64,000 nt of DNA from Acidocella facilis ATCC 35904 (GCF_000687875.1 NZ_JHYG01000006.1:62001-126000); one strand, 5' to 3'; positions 25,709 through 34,154 are shown, counted from the first letter of the stretch. Translations and numbers: made by a program. The notes: generated by a model from the sequence alone, not told the origin.

Positions 25709-26950
25709 TTACAGGCTCGGCGTGAACTGCTTGGCCATGCGCGGGTTCTTGATCAGATCGCATTGGGTGCCGGTATCGGTCGGCGTCTGGTTCGGGAAGG
25801 TCGCCATGATGTCCCATTTGCGATCGACCGGCTTGGCCAGGTAGGCGGTGCGGATGGTGGCGTGCAGCTGCGGGTCCAGCGTCACATGCCCGGCCGGGCT
25901 GTCGATCGAGATGCCGCTTTCCAGCGCCTTGATCACCTTGGCACGGTCCACCGAACCGGCCTTCTTCACCCCTTCCGCCCAGAGCATGATGCCGTCATAG
26001 GTGGCGCTGTCCAGCTCGGAGAGATCCTTGCTGCTGCCAGGGAATTTCGCGTCCATCCCCTTCAGGAAGGCGGCGTTCTGCGGGTTGTCGAGATCGTTGT
26101 AATAGCCAAAGCTGGTGACGATGCCGTTGGTGGTGGAGGTATCCATGCTCACCAGCTCGTCGCCGAGGCCAAATACCGAGGAGCCGAGCGGGATCTTGCT
26201 CTTCATCCCGGCGGCGTCCCACTGCCGGTAGAAGCCGGAATGGTTGGCGCCGACCAAGGCGGAGAAGACGAAATCCGGGTTCGCCTGCTCGATGCGGCTG
26301 ATCGCGGAGGCGAAATTGGTGACATCGAGCGGGAAGAAATCGGTGGCGACGGCGCTGGCGCCGCCATCCTTCAGATATTTCTGCACCCACTGCGCGGTGA
26401 TGTGGCCGTAATTATAATCGGCGGCGATGATGTAGCATTTCTTGCCCCAGTTCTTCAGGGCGTAATCCACCACATGGCTCACCGTCTGCGAGGGAGTGGT
26501 GCCGGTGCAGAAGACATTATGGTCGCAGACGCCGCCTTCATACTGGGTGTTGTAGAAATACAGCGTCTTGAAACGGTCGAGCGTCGGGCGGATGGCCTCG
26601 CGCGAGGCGGAGGTGATGCCGCCCTGCACCACGTCCACCTTGTCCTGCAGCACCAGCTGCTGGGCATATTGCGAGTAGAGCTGCATGGAGGACTGGGTGT
26701 CGTAGCTGATCAGCTGGATCGGCCGGCCCAGCAGGCCGCCGGCCTTGTTCAGCACATCCACGGCATATTGCGTGGTCTGCGTCATGCGGCTGCCTTCGAG
26801 GCCGATGGTGCCGGTGGAATCCAGCAGGCTGCCAAGCTTGATCGGGGTCTCCGCCAGCGCGTTGCGGGCATAGAACGGCATCGCCAGCACGCCGGCGGCG
26901 CCGGCCCCCAGCTTCAAGGCATTGCGTCGGCTAACGGTCTTTGTCTTCAT
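25709..26950 (-). CDS. Urea/short-chain-amide-type ABC substrate-binding protein, Tat-exported
   Basis: A 413-residue periplasmic binding protein of the UrtA/FmdD/AmiC type (Peripla_BP_5 fold). The N-terminus has a twin-arginine signal (SRRNALKLGAGAAGVLAMP, cleavage near NALA-ETP). The mature protein opens with IKLGSLLDSTGTIGLEGSRM and contains FFYNTQYEGGVCDHNVFC-like residues (here YFYNTQYEGGVCDHNVF), a hallmark of the urea/amide subgroup. An AAGGAGA site precedes the ATG. It is the first gene of the transporter cluster, with the amidase and hydrolase genes downstream. Tat export implies cytoplasmic folding. Confidence 0.9.
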   Translation of the reverse strand: MKTKTVSRRNALKLGAGAAGVLAMPFYARNALAETPIKLGSLLDSTGTIGLEGSRMTQTTQYAVDVLNKAGGLLGRPIQLISYDTQSSMQLYSQYAQQLVLQDKVDVVQGGITSASREAIRPTLDRFKTLYFYNTQYEGGVCDHNVFCTGTTPSQTVSHVVDYALKNWGKKCYIIAADYNYGHITAQWVQKYLKDGGASAVATDFFPLDVTNFASAISRIEQANPDFVFSALVGANHSGFYRQWDAAGMKSKIPLGSSVFGLGDELVSMDTSTTNGIVTSFGYYNDLDNPQNAAFLKGMDAKFPGSSKDLSELDSATYDGIMLWAEGVKKAGSVDRAKVIKALESGISIDSPAGHVTLDPQLHATIRTAYLAKPVDRKWDIMATFPNQTPTDTGTQCDLIKNPRMAKQFTPSL

Positions 26951-27271
26951 GAAAGGCTCTCCTTGATCCGCATGAGCCGGAATGCCCGACCCGCCTGATG
27001 GGAGAGCTGTTGCAAAGCCAATGCCAAAGAATCCACAAACCGGGCAAATCAGTCATTTCAAGCGCTTTGCCGGCGCGCTGTTTCAGGGCTGCCGCCCCTG
27101 TGGGCGGGTATGGTCGAAAACCCACTTCATTTGCCTAATTCGAAATCAGGTCAGGTTTTTGTCTGCATAGCGTTTCGGCTACCAAATGCCGGGGGCGCGC
27201 AAGCTGCTGGCATTTGGCCAACCACATCATCCGGCTCTAAGCTCGCGCCCGGAAGGTGAGGAGACAAAGAG
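26951..27271. other. Divergent promoter region between ABC cluster and dehydrogenase
   Basis: No gene seen. It must hold the promoters of the minus-strand ABC cluster and the plus-strand dehydrogenase. Moderately AT-rich in the middle. Contains the inverted repeat at 27182-27217 listed separately. I could not assign sigma-factor boxes with confidence. Confidence 0.6.
27182..27217. promoter_or_regulatory. Inverted repeat CCAAATGCC-N18-GGCATTTGG
   Basis: Perfect 9-base arms (27182-27190 and 27209-27217) separated by 18 bases, 55 bases before the dehydrogenase ATG. The spacing puts half-sites on the same DNA face at three helical turns centre to centre, as for a dimeric or tetrameric regulator. 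No regulator is encoded next to it, so the binder is unknown. Confidence 0.45.
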
Positions 27272-28315
27272 ATGGCATCCTATCGTATCGCATTGATCCC
27301 TGGAGACGGGATTGGCGGCCCGGTGATCGCGGCGGCCTGGGCGGTGCTGCAGGCGGCGGCGAAGGCGGAGGGCTTCACCCTGGCGGCGGAGAGCTTCCCC
27401 TGGTCCTGCGCCTATTATCTTGAAACCGGCCGGATGATGCCGGAAGATGGGATCGAGAGTCTGCGCGGCTTCGATGCGATCCTGCTGGGCGCCGTTGGCT
27501 GGCCGCAAACCGTGCCGGATTCGGTCTCCCTGCACGGGCTGCTGCTGCCGATCCGCAAGGCCTTCGTGCAATATGCTAATATCCGCCCGCATAGGCTGCT
27601 GCCGGGGGTGCAAGGGCCGCTGCGCGCCGAAACCTTCGATATTCTCTGCATCCGCGAGAACACCGAGGGTGAATATGCCGGCGCCGGCGGGCGGGTGCAT
27701 CAGGGCAGCGCGCATGAGGTGGCGGTGGAAACCTCGATCTTCACCCGCGCCGGGGTGGAACGCATCCTGCGCTTCGGCTTCGAGCAGGCCCGCGCCCGGC
27801 GCGGCAAGCTCGCCTCCGTCACCAAATCCAACGCGCAGAAATACAGCATGGTGTTCTGGGACGAGATCACCGATCTGCTGGCGGCGGACTACCCGGATGT
27901 CGAGGTGACGCGGTATCATATCGACGCGATGGCGGCGCGGATGGTGATGGCGCCGGAGAGCCTGGATGTGGTCGTCGCCTCCAACCTGTTCGGCGATATC
28001 CTCACCGATCTGGGGGCGGCGATTCAGGGCGGGCTGGGCTTCGCCGCCTCCGCCAATATCGACCCGACGCGCACCTCGCCCTCGATGTTCGAGCCGGTCC
28101 ACGGCTCGGCGCCGGATATCGCGGCACTGGGCATCGCCAACCCGATCGCCTCGATCTGGTCCGGGGCGATGATGCTGGAGCATCTGGGTGAGCCGGCGGC
28201 GGCGAAGCGGGTGATGCGGGCGGTGGAGGCGGTGACGGCACGTGGCATCGGCACCCGGCCGGGGCAGGACAAGACCGATGCGATCACCGCCGCCATTCTC
28301 AGCGCGGTGGGGTGA
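27272..28315 (+). CDS. Tartrate/D-malate/isopropylmalate dehydrogenase family protein (TtuC-like)
   Basis: A 347-residue beta-decarboxylating dehydrogenase. It has the family opening RIALIPGDGIGGPV, the Arg/Asn-rich substrate loop LCIRENTEGEYAGAGG, Lys in SVTKSNAQKYSM and the metal-binding DVVVASNLFGDILTDL with HGSAPDIA. The phrases WSCAYYLETGRMMPEDG and PHRLLPGVQGPLR point to the tartrate dehydrogenase/D-malate group rather than LeuB. It would oxidise a 2-hydroxy diacid with NAD and Mn. It stands alone on the plus strand, its 3' end overlapping the convergent DUF296 gene by 17 bases. Confidence 0.87.
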   Translation: MASYRIALIPGDGIGGPVIAAAWAVLQAAAKAEGFTLAAESFPWSCAYYLETGRMMPEDGIESLRGFDAILLGAVGWPQTVPDSVSLHGLLLPIRKAFVQYANIRPHRLLPGVQGPLRAETFDILCIRENTEGEYAGAGGRVHQGSAHEVAVETSIFTRAGVERILRFGFEQARARRGKLASVTKSNAQKYSMVFWDEITDLLAADYPDVEVTRYHIDAMAARMVMAPESLDVVVASNLFGDILTDLGAAIQGGLGFAASANIDPTRTSPSMFEPVHGSAPDIAALGIANPIASIWSGAMMLEHLGEPAAAKRVMRAVEAVTARGIGTRPGQDKTDAITAAILSAVG

Positions 28316-29237
28316 GGGTTCGCGCCATTTCCGCCGGCGGGACGCCCGCGTGATCCGCGATGAACAGCTCGGCGCAGATCAGCACCGGATTCAGCCCCTT
28401 CGCCGGCCGGCCCCGGTGCAGCCGCCCCGCCACATCGACCAGCACGATCCCGATCTCCGCGACACCCGCCCCCTCCGGCCCCGGACGGATCTCGCCTTCC
28501 AGCACCAAAAGCTCGGTCGGCTGCGCCGGGATCTCCCGGCCATCCGCGAACTTAACCCCGATCAGGCTGCCAATCCCGCTCAAAACCCGTCCTTGCCGGA
28601 GCCCGTGGCGCTGGCAGATCGTCTCGATGGCGCTGATGAAATCCTCATTCGGGCCGATTTGCGCGACGATCAGCCCGCCGGCCGCGCCATGGCCTGGCGC
28701 CGCTTCTGGCCGGAACAAGGTGAAATTGGTCTCAGGGTCGAAGCGCGCCTGCAGGCTCACCTCGCCGGTGCCGGTAAGGCGGGCCTGCAGCGGTGCCGCC
28801 AGGCGGGCCTCATTTGGCAGAATATGCCCGGCCAGCTCCCGCCCCGCCGCATCGCGCCAGAGCGCGTGGCAATGCAGAAAGGCCGCGCCATCCTTGCAGC
28901 CGAAACTCGCCGTCGCCGCCTCCAGCCGCACTGGGCCTTCAGGAGCGTGCGTGGCGCTGTAATAGGCCACGTGCCGGTCGGTTTCGGCATAGGCCGGCAG
29001 CACAAAGCGCATCGGCTCCAGCACCGCGCCCTGCAGCGTGACCGCACCGGCGGTGATGCCATGGCGCGCCGCCTGCGCGCCGACAGCCTCGGCCAGGGTC
29101 AGGCCCGGTTGCAGGCTGATATCGAAAACCCGTTGCGCGCATCGAAAACTTTCAAGCCGCGTCGGGCGCGCTGTCCCAGGCTGGCGCAGGCATTTGCTCA
29201 GCCCCTCGGGCAGCAGGCCCTGCATGGATGCGCTCAC
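28299..29237 (-). CDS. Tandem DUF296 (PPC-domain) protein
   Basis: A 312-residue protein with two PPC/DUF296-like halves. The first (about residues 30-165) has the strand pattern SLQPGLTLAEAVGAQAARHG and LHCHALWRD. The second (about 180-295) has IGPNEDFISAIETICQRHG and VDVAGRLHRGRPA. DUF296 domains occur as trimers; plants use them with AT-hooks for DNA binding, and bacterial ones are mostly uncharacterised. No AT-hook is visible. Its 3' end overlaps the dehydrogenase gene, so no shared regulation is implied. Function unknown. Confidence 0.7.
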   Translation of the reverse strand: MSASMQGLLPEGLSKCLRQPGTARPTRLESFRCAQRVFDISLQPGLTLAEAVGAQAARHGITAGAVTLQGAVLEPMRFVLPAYAETDRHVAYYSATHAPEGPVRLEAATASFGCKDGAAFLHCHALWRDAAGRELAGHILPNEARLAAPLQARLTGTGEVSLQARFDPETNFTLFRPEAAPGHGAAGGLIVAQIGPNEDFISAIETICQRHGLRQGRVLSGIGSLIGVKFADGREIPAQPTELLVLEGEIRPGPEGAGVAEIGIVLVDVAGRLHRGRPAKGLNPVLICAELFIADHAGVPPAEMARTLTPPR

Positions 29238-29421
29238 TGATGATCCTTCCCGAACTCGTGCTTAACGTGTAACGACCGCGCGGCTTGGCGTGAGGCTACG
29301 CGCCGGGGCAGGTGCCATCAAGCACGCACCGCGCCGCCGCGCCAAGCTATTGAACAAGGCGCTCTTTCCGGCCTAGCTTGGGGCGGCTGGGCCGGGGCGC
29401 AGACGGGGTGTGGGAGGACAG

Positions 29422-30720
29422 ATGAAGGGCCGCGGACGGTGTTTGGCGATCGCCTTGATGGGGATGACCCTCGCGCAGCCCGCCTGGGCCGATGCGCCGC
29501 AGGATCTCCGCTTGCTTGCCGAACGCGGCAACACGGTGGCGCAAACCCTGCTCGGGCTGGATGAGCTGACCGGCCAGGACATGCCGAAAAACGAGGCCCA
29601 GGGGCTGCTCTGGCTGCGCCGCGCCGCCCGCCAGAACAACAAGCAGGCGCAATATTATCTCGGCCTGGCCTATGATCGCGGCCAGGGCGTGAAGACCGAC
29701 CCGCGCGAAGCCGTCTCCTGGTACGAAAAGGCCGCCGCGCAGAATTTCGCCCCGGCGCAGAATAATCTGGGGTTTCACTACAAGGACGGGCGCGGCGTGA
29801 AGCGCGACCCGGCCCGCGCCGCGCGCTGGTTCGAGAAAGCCGCCGCCCTGGGCGACCAGGCCGGGCAGACCAATCTTGCGCAGCTCTATGATACCGGGGT
29901 GGGGGTGCGCCGCGACCCCGCGAAGGCGGTGGAATGGTACGCCAAGGCCGCCGCCCAGGGCGATGCGGTGGCGCAGAGCCGGCTCGGCACCCATTACCGC
30001 ACCGGCGACGGCGTGCCGCGCGATGCCGCGCTGGCGGCGCAATGGTACCGCAAGGCCGCTGATCAGGGCGATGCCTATACCCAGGACCAGCTGGGCACGC
30101 TCTATGCCACCGGCGAGGGCGTGCCCAAGGATGATGCCGAGGCCGCGAGCTGGTTCGCCAAGGCGGCGGCGCAGGGCGAGGTGGATGCCGAGAAGCAGCT
30201 GGGCGGGCTCTATAGCAGCGGCCAGGGCGTCAGCCAGGATCCCGCCGAGGCGGCCTATTGGTACGAGAAAGCCGCCGCCCAGGGCGATGAAGTGGCGCAG
30301 ACCGATCTGGCGGTGATGTACGATGCCGGGCGCGGCGTGAAGCAGGATTACGGCAAGGCCGCCTATTGGTCGCGGAAGGCGGCGCAGGCGGGTGATCCGG
30401 TGGCGCAGACCAATCTCGCCATCCTGTATTATTACGGCCGTGGCGTCCCCCGGGATGCCGGGCAGGCCGCCAGCTGGTTCGCCAAGGCGGCCCGCCAGGG
30501 CGCGGCCGAGGCGCAGTTGAGCCTGGGGCTGCTTTACCAGAATGGCGAAGGGGTGAATGTCGATTTCACCAAGGCCTATGTGTGGCTGGCGCTGGCCGCC
30601 GCGCATGGCGAGGCGGAGGCGGCCACTGCCCGCGATGCCCTGGCCGCGCGCATGGCGCCCGCCGCGCTCGCCGCCGCGCAGGCCCAGGCAGCGGCGGGGC
30701 AGCTGCCCGCCGGACCGTAG
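29422..30720 (+). CDS. Secreted Sel1-repeat protein, 10 repeats
   Basis: A 432-residue protein with a signal peptide (CLAIALMGMTLAQPAWA, cleavage before DAPQ) followed by ten 36-residue Sel1-like repeats of the form AQ-LG-LY-G-GV-D-A-W-KAA-QGD. The Sel1 solenoid mediates protein contacts, often in envelope stress or polysaccharide control. ATG 29422 has a GGGAGGA site directly upstream, though the spacing is short (4 bases). The gene is followed by a 103-bp structured repeat and then by a second Sel1 gene, a likely ancient duplication. Binding partner unknown. Confidence 0.88.
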   Translation: MKGRGRCLAIALMGMTLAQPAWADAPQDLRLLAERGNTVAQTLLGLDELTGQDMPKNEAQGLLWLRRAARQNNKQAQYYLGLAYDRGQGVKTDPREAVSWYEKAAAQNFAPAQNNLGFHYKDGRGVKRDPARAARWFEKAAALGDQAGQTNLAQLYDTGVGVRRDPAKAVEWYAKAAAQGDAVAQSRLGTHYRTGDGVPRDAALAAQWYRKAADQGDAYTQDQLGTLYATGEGVPKDDAEAASWFAKAAAQGEVDAEKQLGGLYSSGQGVSQDPAEAAYWYEKAAAQGDEVAQTDLAVMYDAGRGVKQDYGKAAYWSRKAAQAGDPVAQTNLAILYYYGRGVPRDAGQAASWFAKAARQGAAEAQLSLGLLYQNGEGVNVDFTKAYVWLALAAAHGEAEAATARDALAARMAPAALAAAQAQAAAGQLPAGP

Positions 30721-30746
30721 CGCTGCTGAATCTGGCCGCCGGCGGC

Positions 30747-30849
30747 AGAGCGAGATGGGTTGACACCCCCTCGCTCTGCCTATGTTTTGGCGAGCAATTT
30801 CATGTATTTATCTTGACGCTGTCGCGTCAACCTCAACACATATTGCTCT
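30747..30849 (-). repeat. Structured intergenic repeat, copy A
   Basis: Matches 32408-32510 without gaps (88 of 103 identical by hand count). It holds an 11-bp hairpin (GGCAGAGCGAG/CTCGCTCTGCC, 30744-30780), an inner hairpin TGACGC-TGTC-GCGTCA and an outer stem GAGCAAT/ATTGCTC around the latter. On the minus strand it carries a 7-codon frame MKLLAKT just before the long hairpin. Both copies lie directly downstream of Sel1 genes. Could be a REP-like element or a small-RNA/leader unit. Confidence 0.8.
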
Positions 30850-30949
30850 ATACAACAGGGCCCGGAATTGAATACACACTCATTGCATGAACGCGCCGTA
30901 ATGATGGCGTAACCCGCTTGCCGCCGGATGCGCCGGAAAAGGTCGAACG

Positions 30950-32377
30950 ATGATGGTTGATGGACGTACCGCGCGGCTTCTTGCCCCCCTGGCTTTGGCG
31001 CTGGGCCTGCTCGGGGGCGCCGCGCGGGCACAACCGGCGGTGCCCGCCGCCCCCGCCCAAGCCGCGCCGCTGCCGCCGCTGAACGCCGCCGCCGCCCGCG
31101 CCCTGGGCGATGCCTATTATGCCGGCACCGGCCTGCCGCAGAGCTTCGCCAATGCCGCCTTCTGGTATGGCCGCGCCGCGAAGCTGGGGGATGTGGCGGC
31201 GCAGGACCGGCTCGCCCGCATGTATGCGGTTGGCCAGGGCGTGCCGAAGGATGAGGCCGCCGCCGCCTACTGGTTCGCCAAGGCCGCGGCCCAGGGCGAT
31301 GCCGGCGCAGCGCTGGCGCTGGGCAATGCCTATGCGCAAGGGATCGGCGTGCCGCGCGACGATGCCAAGGCCAGCCATTGGTATGAACAAGCCGCCGATG
31401 CCGGCGATGCCCAGGCGCAGGCGGCGCTGGGGCAATATTACGCCGCCGGCCAGGGCGTGCCGCATGACGATGCCAAGGCGCAAAGCTATTTCGCCGCCGC
31501 TGCCGCCCAGGGTGACGCGCAGGCCGAATATCGGCTGGGCGAGGATTACGCCCAGGGGCGCGGCGTCACCCAGGATCAGCGCCTGGCCGCGCAATGGTTG
31601 GCCAAGGCCGCCGCGCAAAATCTCGCCGCCGCGCAGAACGCGCTGGGCGATGCCTACGCCGCCGGGGCCGGTGTGGCCCGCAGCCCGGCCCAGGCGGTCT
31701 ATTGGTGGCGGCGCGCCGCCACGCAGGGCAACCAGGCGGCGCAGACCAGCCTGGGCCAGGCCTATCTGAACGGCGAAGGCGTGCCCAAGGATGCGCAGAC
31801 CTCGGTGTACTGGACGATGCTGGCGGTGAGCCCGCACCCCGCCGCCCCGCCCGCATCCACCATTCCGCTGCCCGCGCCCGCCTCCGCGCCCCTCCCGCTG
31901 CCGCCGCCGGCGCATGCGCGGGCCAGAGCCTATCATCGCCCGCCGCACCCGCGCGCGCGCAAGCTCCATGTCGCAAAGCCGGCGCGCCCGGCGCCGCACC
32001 CGCAAAAGCCTGCGGCGGCCGCCAAGCACCCCGCCGCGCCGTCCCATCCCGCCAAGCCGACAGCATCGGCGCCGACCCCGAAGCCGTCCCCGGCGCCGCA
32101 TGAGGCCGTCAGCAAGCCCGTGCAGCAGGAGGCGCCGCACCCGTCCCCGGCCCCTGCCATCCCGCCCGCCCCGGTTCACCCTGAAGCGGCGCAACCCACC
32201 CCTCTCACTCCGCCCCCGGCTCCGGTGCCGCCGATGCCTGCGCCGGCCGCCCCCGCTCAGCCGGCCCCGGCCACATCCAGCCCGCCGCCGGCCGCCGCGT
32301 CGCCCCAGCTGCCCTCGCCAGCCCTGCAGCTTCCCGCCGCGACCAAGACCGAATTCCAGCCCAGCTCGGGGCCGTAA
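30950..32377 (+). CDS. Secreted Sel1-repeat protein with long Pro/Ala-rich tail
   Basis: A 475-residue protein: signal peptide (LLAPLALALGLLGGAARA, cleavage before QPAV), seven Sel1 repeats (about residues 45-290) and a ~180-residue Pro/Ala-rich tail with Lys/His clusters (PAPHPQKPAAAAKH, PAPVPPMPAPAAPAQ). Such a tail would be extended and could cross the cell wall or periplasm. A GGAAAAGG site lies 7 bases before the ATG. It is a paralogue of the preceding Sel1 protein; the tail is unique to this copy. The second 103-bp repeat follows it. Confidence 0.85.
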   Translation: MMVDGRTARLLAPLALALGLLGGAARAQPAVPAAPAQAAPLPPLNAAAARALGDAYYAGTGLPQSFANAAFWYGRAAKLGDVAAQDRLARMYAVGQGVPKDEAAAAYWFAKAAAQGDAGAALALGNAYAQGIGVPRDDAKASHWYEQAADAGDAQAQAALGQYYAAGQGVPHDDAKAQSYFAAAAAQGDAQAEYRLGEDYAQGRGVTQDQRLAAQWLAKAAAQNLAAAQNALGDAYAAGAGVARSPAQAVYWWRRAATQGNQAAQTSLGQAYLNGEGVPKDAQTSVYWTMLAVSPHPAAPPASTIPLPAPASAPLPLPPPAHARARAYHRPPHPRARKLHVAKPARPAPHPQKPAAAAKHPAAPSHPAKPTASAPTPKPSPAPHEAVSKPVQQEAPHPSPAPAIPPAPVHPEAAQPTPLTPPPAPVPPMPAPAAPAQPAPATSSPPPAAASPQLPSPALQLPAATKTEFQPSSGP

Positions 32378-32407
32378 CCCCTCCGGCGGCCCCGAATCCC
32401 GGACTCG

Positions 32408-32510
32408 AGAGCGAGATGGGTTTACACCCACGCGCTCTACTCATGTTTTAGCGAGCAATTTCATGCGTTCAGGGTGACGCTGCCGCGTCAACCTCAACGC
32501 ATATTGCTCT
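32408..32510 (-). repeat. Structured intergenic repeat, copy B
   Basis: Second copy of the element at 30747-30849. The hairpin here is AGAGCG/CGCTCT with an inner TGGGT/ACCCA stem. Its bases differ from copy A, but pairing is kept by a different register. TGACGC/GCGTCA and GAGCAAT/ATTGCTC stems are retained. The minus-strand mini-frame MKLLAKT is also kept, with a synonymous Ala codon and a different stop codon (TGA instead of TAG). Confidence 0.8.
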
Positions 32511-32546
32511 AACAGGCGAACGGCGCGGCCAGCGCCGCGCGCCGCT

Positions 32547-32563
32547 TTGGCAGGAAAGTTGCT
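32547..32563 (+). promoter_or_regulatory. Sigma-54 (-24/-12) promoter for nasT-nasS
   Basis: TTGGCAGG-AAAG-TTGCT fits the sigma-54 consensus YTGGCACG-N4-TTGCW with the invariant GG-N10-GC spacing (GG at 32549-32550, GC at 32561-32562). The predicted start is about 20 bases before the nasT ATG. This would put nitrate-sensing genes under nitrogen control (NtrC). No clear NtrC palindrome was found upstream. Confidence 0.7.
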
Positions 32564-32592
32564 GAGCCAGAGCGCATGGACCGCGCCTCGCC

Positions 32593-33171
32593 ATGAAAAT
32601 CCTGCTCGCCGATTCCAACGCGGCCCGTCGTGAGGCACTCTCTGCCCAGTTCACCCGGCTCGATGCCGCATTTTCCATCATCGCCCTGGCCACTGACGCC
32701 TCGTTGCTGGCCGAGGTGGAGCGGCTGCGCCCGGATGTGGTGCTGGTGGACATGGCAAGGCCGGATCGCGACATGCTGGATTCCCTGCCCGCCCAGGGCG
32801 GCACCCCTCCGGTGGTGATGTTCCTGGACGGTTCCGACCCCGCCTTCATGCAGGAGGCGATCAGCGCCGGCGTCAGCTCCTATCACGGCCAGGATGTGGC
32901 GCCGGACGCCGCCAAGCTGGTGATGCGCCTCGCCGTCGCCTTCTTTCAGCGCAACCAGCAGGCGACGGCGAAATTGCAGGAGGTGGAGGAACAGGCGGAG
33001 CAGCGCCGCGCCATCGACGCCGCCAAGCGCCTGCTGATGAAGGAGGAGCGCATGAGCGAGCCGGCGGCGCATCGCTTCCTGCAACGCCGCGCCATGGACC
33101 AGCAGAAACGCCTGGCGGAGGTCGCGGCGGATTATTTGGCCGCACAGACGCGGCAAGGGCAGAAACCATGA
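32593..33171 (+). CDS. nasT: NasT-type ANTAR response regulator (RNA-binding antiterminator)
   Basis: A 192-residue protein: an N-terminal receiver-like domain (residues 1-120, LLADSN and VLVDMARPDRD keep acidic residues, but the usual Lys near SSYHG is absent) and a C-terminal ANTAR RNA-binding domain (about 130-190, including RRAIDAAKRLLMKEERMSEPAAHRFLQRRAMD). In NasST systems NasS holds NasT until nitrate binds; freed NasT then binds paired hexaloop hairpins in the leader of nitrate genes and prevents termination. nasS follows with a 4-base overlap. Its predicted target, a leader with two such hairpins, is at 34303-34401. Confidence 0.9.
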   Translation: MKILLADSNAARREALSAQFTRLDAAFSIIALATDASLLAEVERLRPDVVLVDMARPDRDMLDSLPAQGGTPPVVMFLDGSDPAFMQEAISAGVSSYHGQDVAPDAAKLVMRLAVAFFQRNQQATAKLQEVEEQAEQRRAIDAAKRLLMKEERMSEPAAHRFLQRRAMDQQKRLAEVAADYLAAQTRQGQKP

Positions 33172-34154
33172 ATGATGTGATCCGTCTCGGCCTGCTGCGG
33201 CTCTGCGACGCCGCCCCGGTGATCCTCGCCGCGCATGAGGGGCTGTTCGCCGCTGCCGGGCTCAACGTGGCACTGTCGGTCGAGCCCTCCTGGGCGAATA
33301 TCGCCGACAAGCTCGCCTTCAACCTGCTGGATGGGGCGGTGATGCTGGCGCCGCTGGCGCTGGCCTGCGCCGGCGGGCTGCGCGGGGCGAAGATTGATCT
33401 CGCGGTGCCGATGAGCCTGTCCAGCAACGGCAACGCGATCACCCTGGCGGCGTCCGCGCAAAGCGCCTTCGCGGCGGGCGGCATCGAGGCGGTGGCGGCG
33501 GCGAAGCGGCCGCGCCTGGCGGTGGTGCACGGGTTTTCCTCGCATGACCTGCTGCTGCGCCATTGGCTCGCGGGGCAGGGCGTGATGCCGGAACGCGATG
33601 TCGACATCACCGTGCTGCCGCCGGCGGAAATGGTCGGCGCGCTCGCCGCCGGCGCCATTGACGGATTCTGCGCCGGCGCGCCCTGGGGGCTGGTGGCGGC
33701 AAAGGCGGGGCTGGGCTTCACCGCCGCCCTCAGCCGCGACATCTGGCCCGACCATCCGGAAAAATGCCTGGCCCTGCGCGCCGATTTCGCCAATGCCGAG
33801 GCGGCGCGGCTGGACGCACTGCTGCGCGTGCTGCTGCACGCCCAGCGCCTCTGCGCCGCGCCGGACGGCCGCCAGGCCCTCAGCCAGCTGCTGGCCCGGC
33901 CGGAATATCTGGACCTTCCGGCGCCGCTGCTGCTGGCGGCGCTGGACCCGGCGCAAGGCGGCCCCGCTTTCACCGCCCCTTACCCGGCCCCGGCTTACGG
34001 CCAATGGTATGCGCGGCAAATGCAGCTCTGGGGCCGCGCCCCCGCCGGGCTGGAGGCGCTGGCCGCGCAGCTCTACCGCCCGGACCTGTTCCTGCGCGCC
34101 GGCGGCGAGGCGCGCGACATCGCGGAACCGCCTGCGAATGCCAATTTTGATTAA
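33168..34154 (+). CDS. nasS: NasS-type nitrate-sensing NrtA-like protein
   Basis: A 328-residue protein of the NrtA/SsuA nitrate-binding fold (LGLLRLCDAAPVILAAHEGLF at the start; LPPAEMVGALAAGAIDGFCAGAPWG). It has no signal peptide, as expected for cytoplasmic NasS rather than a transporter component. It overlaps nasT by 4 bases, giving the stoichiometric NasS-NasT sensor pair. The 259-base region after it contains inverted AT-rich repeats and the nitrate leader. Confidence 0.88.
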   Translation: MNDVIRLGLLRLCDAAPVILAAHEGLFAAAGLNVALSVEPSWANIADKLAFNLLDGAVMLAPLALACAGGLRGAKIDLAVPMSLSSNGNAITLAASAQSAFAAGGIEAVAAAKRPRLAVVHGFSSHDLLLRHWLAGQGVMPERDVDITVLPPAEMVGALAAGAIDGFCAGAPWGLVAAKAGLGFTAALSRDIWPDHPEKCLALRADFANAEAARLDALLRVLLHAQRLCAAPDGRQALSQLLARPEYLDLPAPLLLAALDPAQGGPAFTAPYPAPAYGQWYARQMQLWGRAPAGLEALAAQLYRPDLFLRAGGEARDIAEPPANANFD

